A stretch of 64,000 nucleotides of DNA, taken from the NCBI GenBank assembly GCA_003260075.1, contig QLIY01000277.1, forward strand, positions 99,047-163,046, given 5' to 3'. The notes beneath the pieces are model-generated. The model was not told the origin of the DNA and did not search any database. It saw nothing but the letters and a program-made list of their open reading frames with translations. The DNA is from Phallusia mammillata. Lineage: Eukaryota; Chordata; Ascidiacea; Phlebobranchia; Ascidiidae. The translations under genes and the position numbers were made by a program. Positions 1 through 10,944 of this stretch are shown piece after piece. Each line of letters begins with the position of its first letter. Within the stretch, counting starts at the first letter, position 1.

Positions 1-692
1 CAAATAATGTTCAAAGGGGTGCCCAGAAATTGACTTGCACCAGCATATTTTTTTTCTCTCCAGGGCCCTGACGTCTAGCACGGGGAATAAAAGTTAATCA
101 TGCGAAACTGAACGTGGAGATGTAACAGTTAGCGTTTAAGGATGAATAAGCATTCGTACAAGGAAACATTTTTAGATTTGGGATTCACTTCTATCAATGA
201 TCATGGTACTACAAAGCCATAATGTGTGTTTTGTTATGTAGTGTTGTCGAATCGAACTCGTTAAACCTGCAGCCATTTTGACATGAGCAGACTCCTATGC
301 GGCGACGACGTGGCCTCGTAACTGTTACATTTTTTGATGTTTGAGGCTTGGGTCGTGAGATGTTCATAATACTCGAATTTGGGTCGCGGTCAAAAAAGTT
401 TGAGAACCACTGTTATATGATCAGCATTCTGCGATCCCTGTATTGTTAATACTTTTCGAAATGCCTGGAAGTCCAGCTTTGTAATCCACTATTATAAAAT
501 AGTTTTTAAACCAATACACACGTGCTCGGAAAAGCTCTTCTATGTTTCCTTTTGTTTAAAATGTTATTTATTTTACGTTAATTTGCAAATTACCGAAGTT
601 TATTACATAACATAAAATACGACTATAGTTATAACTGTAAACCCGTTTGGGCGCAAAAAGATTGCGACAATTTGATGTTGTACACTTTTCAG
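1..692. other. upstream region with no gene seen
   Basis: I see no coding exon here. Positions 398-413 read like the right end of a hAT-type MITE (a GAGAACCACTG terminus), but I could not find a matching left end inside the window. The PLAC8-family gene starts just after, and a pyrimidine-rich acceptor ends at 692, directly before its start codon. Confidence 0.5.
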
Positions 693-2239
693 ATGGCATA
701 CACAACAACATACCATCAAAGTCAACCAGCAGTTGTAGTGCAGCAGCCTGTTTCACAAGTCACAACCACCGTTGTGACACAACAACCGTCTGGAATGAAA
801 GGGTGGAGTTCTGGACAATGCGACTGTTTTAATGACATGAAAAGCTGTAAGTCAATTTGCTAGTGCAAGATGATTGAGATTTCGTTGGTTTTGCCTGAAA
901 GTTGTCTCTTTACCATGGGAAGTTCCCCTAGACGTGTACTTAGTTTCTTTTGCGGGTAGAAAGGAATGTTTTCGCTTTTGTTTGTCGCTTTTGGAATATT
1001 CGGTTTCGGCCCGAACCTTTTTAGGCGGGTTCGGTGCATCACTACTAAAAACCATTAAAAGATGCTGTTTTGGGGAAATTAGTTTTTAACTTTAAATTGA
1101 TTAGTAAGACACGCTGCGTTAAAAGGTTACACAACTTTTTGTCCACAACGTTATGAGCCAAAACACATTATTTTTATCCAGTTACAGTTTTGTAAACAGT
1201 GCTAGATATTGTACAAAATATCCATTGTACATCGTGTGTGTAAAAAATAACAAAACAGTCATACGCCTTTTTAAAATTCAATGATTTTCTCGGTCTTCTA
1301 GGACCAACTTTCTTTGTTTTTTTATGTTTGTTAATTATTGTTTACACTTTCAACAACCGAACAATGCAACACAATTTTGAAAACATGTATGACAATAACA
1401 TGCCCGTTGAAAGATTTTTTTTCAAATTCTCGCAACTGAAGCAAGAAAACAGACTTCGGGCATTTACTTCTCCACTCTGTCACCTAGCGGTTAAATGCTA
1501 TTCCTACAAGTACATCAGAGACAAGTGAATGTTTAAATTAAATCAGTTGAGCCAAAATAACTTTTGGCGTTGCAAGAAATCAAAAGGCTTTTTTTTCTAA
1601 ATCGATATGTTTGTTGCACTTGCTAAGTCAATGTATATAATTACAAAGCATGTGTATAATATAAACAATTTAATATAAATAATAAAAAACACATCTAACT
1701 TACATTTGATTTTTCAACAATAGTTTTACAATCAGCTTGGATCTGTGAAGACCAGAATGTCACACAAATGTTTAATACTTTCAGGTTTGTGTGCATTTTT
1801 TCTCGGCAACTGTTTCTATTGTACGATTTCTACAAGAATGGGCGAAAACTGTTGTGTTGGCTGTTCGGGTTACGGTGGAGGCTGTATCCCAGGAGGTCAT
1901 ATGGCAATGCGATCCAGATTCCGTGGGACTCACAATATTCAGGTAAGAATAGTAAAAGTGCCAAATTTGGATTTGAATTGAAAGGCGCCTTAAGGTTTTC
2001 GTGCATTTTTAAATTTTAGATCAACGTGTTGTAAGATTATGTAAAATTTACCCATGCTGGTTACGCGAATCTTGGTTTGCGGAACGTTATGCGTTGTTTC
2101 AAACCTGTACACAACAAATTATGTTTTATTTCAGGGGTCAATTTGTGACGACTGCATAGTTTCATCATTTTGCTTGCCCTGTGCTATGTGTCAGTTATCC
2201 AGAGAGATGGATGCATTGGGATATGCATCTAATTGTTAA
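693..2239 (+). CDS. PLAC8-family cysteine-rich protein
   Basis: Three exons join in phase: 693-846, 1785-1942 and 2135-2239, giving 138 aa. The first about 35 residues are rich in Gln, Val and Thr. Then comes WSSGQCDCFNDMKSC, a Cys-rich hydrophobic stretch (CLCAFFLGNCFYC) and a C-terminal CDDCIVSSFCLPCAMCQLSREM. That order (W..G..DCF near the start, a hydrophobic Cys-rich centre, then CxxCQxxRE) is the PLAC8/cornifelin pattern, and about 110-140 aa is the usual family length. Family members are small membrane-associated or cytosolic proteins of varied function, so no specific role is assigned. Donors GTAAGT and GTAAGA and acceptors TTTCAG are all consensus. The start at 693 abuts an acceptor (TTTTCAG then ATGG); an in-frame ATG at 672 would apply only if the RNA is not spliced there. 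An AATAAA at 2274-2279 is a plausible poly(A) signal. Confidence 0.82.
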
Positions 2240-2273
2240 AAACACACAGGCCCACACCTTTAAAAAGAAGTTC

Positions 2274-2279
2274 AATAAA
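2274..2279 (+). terminator. poly(A) signal of the PLAC8-family gene
   Basis: AATAAA lies 35 nt after the stop codon, a normal position for the cleavage signal of a short 3' UTR. Confidence 0.6.
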
Positions 2280-3072
2280 TATCTCTGCAATTAAATGTAC
2301 ATGTTGTATTAATTACATAACAAAAGTTTTCAGCAGCACGCGTCCCTGATTAATGTGATGTGATTCGTGTGTGCTTATTGTCAACATTTAAATTCTTGTG
2401 TACATAATATGTATAGTACCCAGTATTCCATTAACGTACCACATTATAACGTTTTGACATTTTGTGATCATTACAATTCTTTGTGTACATAATAAGCTTA
2501 TATGATAAGGGCAAAATTATAAAACCCAGTATTTCAAGAAAGTACGACATTATTACGCTTTGATATTTTGTCATCGGCATAGAAATAAAACTATGAAGGG
2601 ATGATGCAAAATTACTGTTCAAACCATCAATAAATTGGAGTCATAAACGCGCGCCGAACAACAATTACCAATGTGGCTGTAAGTTGAGATGAAAAGAAGT
2701 GTTAGTTTTTAATTAATCAGTGCAACCCACAGTTGAAAAAGAGCGGGAAGTGACTTTTTGTAATAATACTGTGGTATGGTTGACCCCCTTTGTTTAGAAC
2801 CGCGTAAGTGCCTCATAAGCAATTCCGGACCCCCTTTTCACACACCAACCATCTAATTCTATTACTTTTCGTGTCTATTTTCAGATGACAATGCATGAAA
2901 TACTGGCTTGTATATTTTTGCATTAAAATTTGTGTGTGCGTGTACAAAAAGGGTATGATTTTTAGACAGAAAAGTTTAAATTCGTTATGAATATAAAAGT
3001 AATTAATGATTAATGTTTCTTTCGTGTCCATACAAAACATCGCGGTGTCGTGCGAGCCTACACAAGCTAGAC
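2280..3072. other. non-coding, AT-rich
   Basis: No exon or structured feature seen. Two loosely similar stretches near 2450 and 2550 (GTACCACATTATAACG and GTACGACATTATTACG contexts) suggest an old degenerate duplication. Confidence 0.4.
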
Positions 3073-3389
3073 CAGGGGTACGTGTACCCCTTGGGGGTAC
3101 GAAGCATCAAAGCAGGGGGTACGGCATGCAGGGTGAAATTATACGCTATTTAGGTATATTTGTGAAGAATGCGTAACAAGTTACTTTCTTGTATATCTAG
3201 AACGGGTTAGTTTTGTACTACTTACAATACTTTTTTAATGCATGCATTCAACACCCAAGTTATAAATATACTGAGTTTAATTCCTATTATTACAATTTTA
3301 TTTACTCCGTCGGCCATTGTAGACAGGGGGTACGAGAAAAATTATGAAAGCTCAAAGGGTACGAGCGCAAAAAAGGTTAAGAAACACTG
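3073..3389 (+). mobile_element. hAT-type MITE
   Basis: The insert begins CAGGGGTACG and ends AAGAAACACTG, with imperfect terminal inverted repeats. It is bounded by a perfect 8-bp target-site duplication AGCTAGAC at 3065-3072 and 3390-3397. An 8-bp duplication plus CAGNG ends is the hAT superfamily signature. There is no transposase, so it is non-autonomous. Confidence 0.85.
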
Positions 3390-3953
3390 AGCTAGACTAT
3401 GTAAATCGTTTCATGGTAAATAGGCTAAGTCTCTGCAGCTTTGAAAGGAAAGATCTCAATTTCTACTATGCCTTTGTGTTTCTTTTTCTTATTTGACACG
3501 ATGTTTCATTTAGAGTGCGACTTGCTCTTTACTTATGCAGTCTGTGACTTTAAAAATCGCATTACATAATATGAATTTCGTAAGTATATTTTACTTGTTA
3601 GGTTGTACAACAACATTGGTCTTTACCGATTAGACTATCGGTTCTCATTATGCCACAGTCTTGACATTGTTTCTTGTCGACGTAACTTCTTCATGGGTAT
3701 CTCAACTGTGTTTGGCTCTAACTTCCTTGTCAATCTAACCAAATAATTCAACGTATCAAGTTTGACTGAGCACGTTTTTTGGATATCCACCTGTTCCTAT
3801 CGGAGCCACATACATTGACTGTCAGTGTATCCGGAATTCGGGAAATGTGTAGCGAGGTGTTTATTCGAGGTACATCGTAATAGAATAACACAATGAGCGA
3901 ATACGCCGCATAAGACGAGAGTCAGAGAAAGAAGGCAATCTGTCCGGTTCGCT

Positions 3954-3999
3954 GTATGAAGGCACACGATATAACGGTAGTGAGAGAGGCTGCTACATG

Positions 4000-4040
<41 letters not shown>

Positions 4041-4085
4041 AGTATGAAGGCACACGATATAACGGTAGTGAGAGAGGCCGCTACA
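3954..4085. repeat. 44-bp duplication around a C40 run
   Basis: Positions 3954-3997 and 4042-4085 are near-identical (GTATGAAGGCACACGATATA at the start of each) and are separated by C at 4001-4040. This matches the unmerged-overlap pattern seen elsewhere at G runs, in the opposite strand sense. It is probably a gap placeholder and not a real homopolymer. Confidence 0.75.
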
Positions 4086-4336
4086 AACGTCCCTTTAGAT
4101 ACGTCGTGAGTTTGGGACTCAAATGGTTTTTGTTTGCAATGTCTAAGTTTGTTGTGGATAATGTTCAATTCAAGAATCGTGCTCCGTTAAGGGCTGTGTT
4201 GGTAACTTTCATAACACGAAGCTGCATGGTGCATTCCCGAGGTTAACTGTCAAAAATGCTAAGTATCTCCTTATGGAAGCAACGCCACTAAAAGTATCGA
4301 ATTTTGCGACGTCCACAAAAACTACAGTATCTACAG

Positions 4337-4636
4337 CAGGGATGGGCAACCTTTGTTACTGTAGGGCCAATTATGAATGTTAAAATTGGATCGCGGGCCG
4401 CACATGTGCATAACACAAAGGATTTTGCTTTGTTTCTTACCAAATACGCTCAACTACAAGTATAATTCGTATTTGATTCTAGCCACATTTTGCCAGATCG
4501 CAGAAAACTAGCACCAGGCGCATTAATCAGCTCAAAAATATGTATTAATTGGACTCGTTTGCCAGTACTATTGAAATCCAAGCGTCTCTGCGGGCCGCAC
4601 AACCTTCAATGAAGGGCCGCAGGTTGCCCACCCCTG
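4337..4636 (+). mobile_element. hAT-type MITE
   Basis: Ends CAGGGATGGGCAACC and GGTTGCCCACCCCTG form a 15-bp inverted repeat with one mismatch. The 8-bp duplication ATCTACAG is perfect at 4329-4336 and 4637-4644. Inside are GGGCCGC-type GC-rich blocks shared with the elements at 5949 and 16073, so these are one family. No transposase. Confidence 0.92.
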
Positions 4637-4881
4637 ATCTACAGCAACGACGTGCCGTCGAAGGTCAAACATGGGCCTATCGACAGCAATGTAATTACGC
4701 TACAATTGTGTTGTATTATGAACAAGCCATGTAAAACAGATATTATAAGGCAATGTTTTAGCACAATGCAATGAAAACCTTAAAGATATTTACAGACTAC
4801 ATATTTGTTTGAGTCGTCATACATATTGGTTTATTGTTCAGTGAATGCCATATACTTTTTCGCCGCTTTTTGCTGTTTACT

Positions 4882-4883
<2 letters not shown>

Positions 4884-4957
<74 letters not shown>
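4884..4957. other. C74 run, probable sized assembly gap
   Basis: A pure run of 74 C. Sequence just after it (4958 to about 5030) recurs at 5363 to about 5430, so the join sits in unresolved repeat or allelic overlap. The same length, 74, occurs as a G run at 39370-39443. Confidence 0.7.
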
Positions 4958-5780
4958 TAGGTGTCGTACTCATGTTTACTTGTGCGTATTATTGACGTAA
5001 ATTACACGTCACATCTACATCGTATGGAGTAGACACTCTTACGTAAAAATGACGTCATGAGTTACGTCATACAAATGTAATTTTAAACGTTCGTTATCAC
5101 GTTTGGTTCAACGCATATTTAACGTAATTCAACAACGTCATGGAAATGCGTTTTTATCTGGTGGTATAGTCACGTTAAACTAGACGTGCAAAAAACGTAA
5201 TGGCAAAACGTTGCCCCCCCCCCCTTTTCACCATCAATATTATATTCCTACTTTAATTCCTTGGCATGTTCACTTGTTAGCATTAGATAGAAAGCTGCAA
5301 ACGTTTTAAACATTGTAATTAAAAGTGCAAACATGTCAACACGTAATTAGGATCGGCGTTGTTAGGTGTCGTACTCATGTTTACTTGTGCGTATTATTGA
5401 CGTAAATTACCACGTCACATCTACATCGTACATCCACATTTTTACGTAAAAATAACGTTGCAAATTTATGGCCCCCCCCCCCTACGTTTTCTGGAGTCGA
5501 CACTTTTACGTAAAACAAACGTCACGATTAACGTTTTTAAAATATCACGAATTTACGTTGTCTGCAACGTCGTATCTACGTTTTCTGGAGTCGACATTTT
5601 TACGTAAAAATAACGTTGCAAATTTATGTTTTTTTTGCAACGTTCGTAGTTACGTTTACTGGACGTGAGGTTTACGTTATGCACAACGTAGTTTCCAACG
5701 TCCGATCTACGTTTTCTGGAGTCGACACTTTTAAGTAAAAGTAACGTTTTGTCCCAAAAAGTAACGTTTTGTTAGCTGGT
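4958..5780. repeat. ACGT-dense repeat block
   Basis: About 37 ACGT tetramers fall in about 820 bp, where roughly three are expected. They sit in contexts such as TTACGTAAA, AACGTT and TGACGTCA. A unit containing CTACGTTTTCTGGAGTCGAC recurs near 5482, 5575 and 5706. There is no open frame. C11 runs at 5214-5224 and 5472-5482 break it and are probable gap placeholders, so copy number in the assembly is unreliable. Confidence 0.75.
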
Positions 5781-5948
5781 AAGCACTTATGCCTTGCTCA
5801 AGGACCAATATTTGCGAACAACGAATTTTTATCAACAGCAAAAAACACATGCGTAACTGCTAATTTCAATTTTAAATTGATATTTGTGGGTCGTTTAAAC
5901 TCGTATGGGTCTTGGTACGGCGTACTAGCTTCACCCGTTCCCGTAGGG

Positions 5949-6537
5949 CAGGGGCAACTTCTCCAGTCGGCGGGTCTGATATGGGAAAATGAAGTACTTG
6001 GCGGGCCGGATTCGTGAATCGATACATTAATCGCGTATTTATCCAGTGATTTAAAACGGATTTTTGACNATTTATCCAGTGATTTAAAACGGATTTTTGA
6101 CCACCTAAACTAAATACAATCAAGAACGTCGCAATTACAATACAGTCCAAACAATCTAACTGATATAACATAAAATTATTCATCACAGCAAATTTAATGC
6201 ATACACCACAGACTCAGATACTGCTGAAACACTAACCACACTACACGTGGGGAAACAAAGGAAACCGTGAAAGCAGGCCACACGCGAGGTTGGCAGTTAT
6301 GTAGTAACAATGGATGTATGGTGCAATGGTAACAACGGCGGGAAAGTTTTTTTGTTATTGGGGAGCGTTACTGTTTGTTACAACTATAATTTGACGTAGT
6401 AAGCAAGTAGTGGGGGATTCGGCAGACTGTGGCCGCGGGCCACGTTATATCATGTAAGACCAGAAACTGTCTGCGGGCCGCTCACAATCCCGTCGCGGGC
6501 CGGATCCGGCCCGCGGGCCGTATGTTGCCCGCCCCTG
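5949..6537 (+). mobile_element. hAT-type MITE with an internal assembly gap
   Basis: Ends CAGGGGCAAC and GTTGCCCGCCCCTG are inverted repeats with a perfect 8-bp duplication CCGTAGGG at 5941-5948 and 6538-6545. Inside, the only N of the window (6069) is flanked by identical 32-bp copies (6037-6068 and 6070-6101), an unmerged contig overlap. The GGGCCGC blocks tie it to the 4337 and 16073 elements. Confidence 0.88.
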
Positions 6538-6545
6538 CCGTAGGG

Positions 6546-7437
6546 CCTGGCCGTAACGCAAACTGGGCTCTACAAAGTAAATTGGCGAGATTGCTGGAGC
6601 TTATGTCCTTCTACAATATTTGTTGATGTCAATTTGTGTCACATTTTAACTGTAAATAGGCTACATGTGGAACATGTACGAGCCTCCTGGAAAAGCAATT
6701 ATGTGCTCTATTATTCCTATCATAGGCCAAGTAAAACGACGGCAATTTTAATATTATTGCGTGACAGTTTCGCAAACATCACAAGCGACAATACAAACCT
6801 AAACCATAAAAATTTGTTTAACACGCTTTACTCAACAAATCCAGGAATTGGATTATCGTTGCTGATGGAGCGCGCCATTGGGGTCGTATATTTTGGACGC
6901 ATGCATTTGGTTGGTTGGAACTGCAAACTCCGAAAGTATTCCACGAACCTAACTATCTTTTCCTTCACCAAGCGAAATAAACTCAACTTAACTCTTCATG
7001 CCTGTTTTGATTACAAACTTGGCACATGACATTATTTTATTCCAAGAAGGCTCGAGTTGTGGTGGTTGCATTACAACGCAATGTTGTTGTTCTGTGTTAC
7101 ATATCAGATCGGATTTTACTCATCACATTGTTAAACGGCTAAAACATTTCCGATCAACAATGTTGTGTTGAACGATTTTTGTTGTATTTGATATAAAATG
7201 CAATCTTAGTTATCTTTGTTAAAACCGGGGTTACATGAGCAATGGTCTCGGATACAAATTTATGCGGCCAGACAAAAACAAAATGTATGGACAAGTGGCC
7301 GTGAAATCCAGCCGACTTTTTGGCTGGATATAATGCAAACTGGACTGATGTGATATCTGGATTTGTATTACTGGCCAGGTAGGCGTACGCCTCCAACTGC
7401 TAGACTTTTCATGAAGGCTTTTGGGGCACATTCAAAC
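6546..7437. other. no gene identified
   Basis: Open frames of up to 131 codons exist here on both strands, but none has recognisable homology, consensus splice borders or convincing composition. I see nothing else in this stretch. Confidence 0.4.
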
Positions 7438-9479
7438 AGTCGTTGGTGAAATAAGAACCTGACATTGTGGCCAGCAAGAGCGTAAAGCTTGGAATAAAAC
7501 ACTGTTTTCAACATTTTCAGTACTTGGACTATATTTGCCATGGAATTGTCATTCGCGGTTCCAATTAAAACATACAGTAATAAATACAGAATACAGGCAA
7601 AACATACACGCAAAAGGTTTTTTGTTTGTGACAAATGACACAGTGAATATATCTCATAGCATGAATTACCCTAATAAAGAGGAATTAATTTGTAATTTTT
7701 ATAAAACCTGAGAAACAAATACTTACAATATTAGGAAACATTGTGACAAAATTTACACTGCATATTTTGAACCAATATTATAGCGCTTGTGTCTTATGGT
7801 TGCTCTGCAAATTTGTATCTGCACTAAAACATGTCATGGTTATAAGGGTTAATTTTTTCCTTTGATGGATTAGCTTCAAGTTGGTAAAATATTGAATTTA
7901 AGTAACAAAAAGAACAATGTTTGCAGTGTGGATAACAGTTTCTGAACAGTAAGTTGGGGGGGGGGTTTCTGTAACCCACAAATTTTACACAGACACATTC
8001 ATTATGTCAAGCTCCACTATTTGAGAAATGTGGGGTGGTACTCAAGGTATGAACGTATGCAATGCTTTTAACAAATTATATAAATTTATCAAGCAATTAA
8101 TTTGCATTTTTCAAAGAAGAATAAAAGCATGTGTACTGGAAACTTGGAATAACTAGTATTGCAAACTTGTTTGTCTTTTTTGTTGTCTGCAAGAAAAATA
8201 ACAATTTTAAACATACTTTAGCAGCAAGAGTTTAAATTGATATACTTGTCATTTGAAAACATAATAACAAACAGTATACTGGTTTTTATAAATAATTTAT
8301 CCCAACATGTGTTTAAAAAATGTTAAGCAAAATAACTTAAAAAATAGCATTTAAATTTTTAAAAGCTTCAATTTGCAGACCACAACAAAAGAAGGCATCA
8401 CAGTCTATATCATGTCAGATATAAAACCTATATAGTCAAATGGGGTAAAAAAAAATTTTGCTGAAGTTGGGGTAAAAAAAAACAATACCCTCACAGCTAA
8501 ACCAAAATTTTTTTTAAATGGTTTCTTTTTCATAGGATGTATTTATTCTCTACCAATAAAATAAGCCATAAACCATTCTCAGATTTTGTTTGTAGGCAAT
8601 GTTCTGCAGGTTGAAACAACAGTAGTAAAATTCGTATGTTAAAAAGTCTTCAACAACCTTTAGAAACTTTCCTGCAGATTTTTTATTACAAGTTTGGTGT
8701 CAATGACCTTTGTTCTGTGTTGTGTCATAACTATGACCTATTAAACAAAAAAGACTCTACTTGGCTACGTTCTAAATTTTTTCAGATATCTTGTTGTTCG
8801 TTTTTACCCCAAACGGTGGGGGGGGGGAGTCGTTGGTGAAATAAGAACCTGTCATTGTCGCCAGCAAGAGCGTAAAGCCAGCGTTTTCAACATTTTCAGT
8901 ACCCGGACTATATTTTCGCGGTCCCAATAAAAACATTGGCAAAAACATACACGCAAATAGTTTATTTTGTGACAAATGACACAGTGAATATATCTCATAG
9001 CACAAATTTGTAATTTTTAAGAAACCTGAGAAGCAAATACTTTCAATAAAATGAAAACATTGTGACAAAATTTACACTGCTTTTGAACCAATATCATAGC
9101 GCTTGTGTCTTATGGTTGCTCTGCAAATTTGTATCTGCACTAAAACATGTCATGGTTATAAGGGTTAATTTTTTCCTTTGATGGATTAGCTTCAAGTTGG
9201 TAAAATATTGAATTTAAGTAACAAAAAGAACAATGTTTGCAGTGTGGATAACAGTTTCTGAACAGTAAGTTTTCTGTAACCCACAAATTTTACACTGACA
9301 CATTCATTATGTCAAGCTCCACTATTTTTGAAATGTGGGGTGGTACTCAAGGTATGAATGTACGCAATGCTTTTAACAAATTATATAAACGTATTAAGCA
9401 ATTAATTTGCATTTTTCAAACAAGAATAAAAGCATGTGTACTGGAAACTTGGAATAACTAGTATTGCAAGGGGGGGGGG
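7438..9479. repeat. large duplicated segment with three G10 runs
   Basis: 7438-8164 and 8828-9469 are two copies of one non-coding segment (both start AGTCGTTGGTGAAATAAG) with a few per cent differences and small indels. G10 runs lie at 7956-7965, 8818-8827 and 9470-9479. At 7956 the other copy reads straight through (AAGTTTTCTG), so the run there is a pure insertion between overlapping bases. This looks like two haplotypes placed in series. No gene is seen. Confidence 0.75.
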
Positions 9480-10201
9480 AACCAGATTTTATCACTATAA
9501 AAAAGTTCTGACAAACATTTTGGTATCGATTATTCTTAGAAAACTATATCGAACATACAAAACTCTTCATGATGATACATACATCAAATTCATTCCCTTT
9601 GTTACTTAAATGTCATCTTGTGGGCAAATCTTTAAGTATAAGATGTTAAAATGAATCCACACAGAACATTTTCATTTGAAATCCACAGTACCTGCAAAAG
9701 CAACAACTCTATAATTAACCTCAAAAAGCCAATCAATCTATCTAACATGCTTAAAACAGGTTTGTATTTGAAAAATGGAACTTACTTTTATTATAGATTT
9801 CTCACCCATTTTCCATCATTTACTGGTGCACTTATTAACAATCAAAGTATTTGACAGTTCCTACTTTAGTAAAACAAAATGTCATAAGTGACAACTACAA
9901 ATGTGAACAACAATAACAAGGTTTATAGGATACAAACACATTTATCAATCAAAACACTTGCAAATGACAGCAAACAATGACAAGTTGAATTAATTTTGTA
10001 GCATTAGATCCACAAAGAAACTCAAAGTAATTTTAGCCATTGAAAAATACAGAGGTTTTGTAATTGTACCAGATGATATCAAGACCAATTGTAGCAGTAT
10101 GTGCCACTAAAGATATATGTAACAAATCAATCAAAGTAATAAAAAACACAACAAACAGCATTTCAAATTTCAGTCATAAAATCTTTTAAAGCAGTACATT
10201 G
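9480..10201. other. non-coding; 3' flank of the roadblock gene
   Basis: AT-rich sequence without a convincing exon. The part next to 10201 must hold the 3' UTR of the dynein roadblock gene on the minus strand. Confidence 0.5.
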
Positions 10202-10492
10202 TCACTCGCTGGGATTTTGGATGGTAATTAGCAAGTAATCTTTGTCAGGTGCAACCATGATCTCATGCTTCTTGGAACGAAGTCGAAGAAAAGTGAGGTC
10301 ATTTTGAGGGTCAATATCACGAACTGTGCTTCTTGCTTTCATCGTCAGCTGATGAACAAGACCCGCATACTGAACTGTAGTGGAATTGTCCAAGGTTGTG
10401 CGAATTGGAATTCCTTCGTTGTTCACAATAATAATTCCAATCACGCCCTTATGAGACTGTATTCTTTTTATGGTTTCTTCGATTTCAGACAT
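10202..10492 (-). CDS. DYNLRB1: dynein light chain roadblock type (DYNLRB)
   Basis: A complete 96-aa protein in a single exon. It matches the roadblock/LC7 light chain from end to end: [20 protein letters not shown] at the start, [49 protein letters not shown], and the terminal LLITIQNP; 96 aa is the standard length. The protein dimerises and binds dynein intermediate chains in cytoplasmic dynein 1 and in the dynein 2 of intraflagellar transport. The vertebrate gene has introns; none interrupts the CDS here. A splice acceptor (CCTTGCAG) ends two bases before the ATG on this strand, suggesting a trans-spliced leader or a 5'-UTR intron. It is divergent from LRRC72, whose ATG is 452 bp away. DYNLRB1 and DYNLRB2 cannot be told apart here. 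Confidence 0.95.
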   Translation of the reverse strand: MSEIEETIKRIQSHKGVIGIIIVNNEGIPIRTTLDNSTTVQYAGLVHQLTMKARSTVRDIDPQNDLTFLRLRSKKHEIMVAPDKDYLLITIQNPSE

Positions 10493-10944
10493 TTCTGCAA
10501 GGTATTTTAGCTGTCTGGATAAACAAGCTAGTTTTTCTACACAAGAATGGCGTTTTTAAACAGTCGAACTCGTTAGCAACAACTGAGAAACAGAAACCAT
10601 ATAAAAATACTGTTGACCACATATTACCAAATACAACTGAAAAAACCAAGGCCCTTTAAAGCAAAAATACTTTGTACATGCGTTTTTCTCTAATGCTATA
10701 ATACTAATAAGTATTTAAAATCTTACAATGTGTTTACAAAGAAAAAACGTTTGCTTAATGCATCTTAGAAGCCGAGTACACCTAAATCAAAATTTCAACT
10801 ACTTTGGATTTTTTTAGTCGGACAGTAGGTGTCGCCTTTACGGTTTCTATAGTAACGATGAGAAATACGACGCTTCGTTTGTTCTTCAAACAAAACCAAC
10901 TTGTACATCGGAAAGATTGATGCGTTGCCATTTTGAAATCAACC
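10493..10944. promoter_or_regulatory. shared divergent promoter of DYNLRB and LRRC72
   Basis: This 452-bp interval separates the start codons of two head-to-head genes, so both promoters must lie here. It holds a perfect X-box at 10843-10856. I see no TATA box of clear quality. Confidence 0.7.
10843..10856 (+). promoter_or_regulatory. RFX X-box
   Basis: GTTTCTATAGTAAC fits the 14-bp ciliary X-box consensus GTHNYYATRRNAAC at every position. It lies 89 bp before the LRRC72 start codon and 351 bp from the roadblock start. RFX factors drive ciliary genes through this element, and both neighbours are plausible ciliary genes. Confidence 0.7.

Noticed and set aside
4549..4734. A 61-codon frame starting in the MITE at 4337
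   Set aside because: It runs across the MITE terminus and target duplication, so it is a chance frame.
6634..7029. A 131-codon frame on the plus strand
   Set aside because: No homology recognised, no splice borders and atypical composition; long chance frames are expected in 64 kb.
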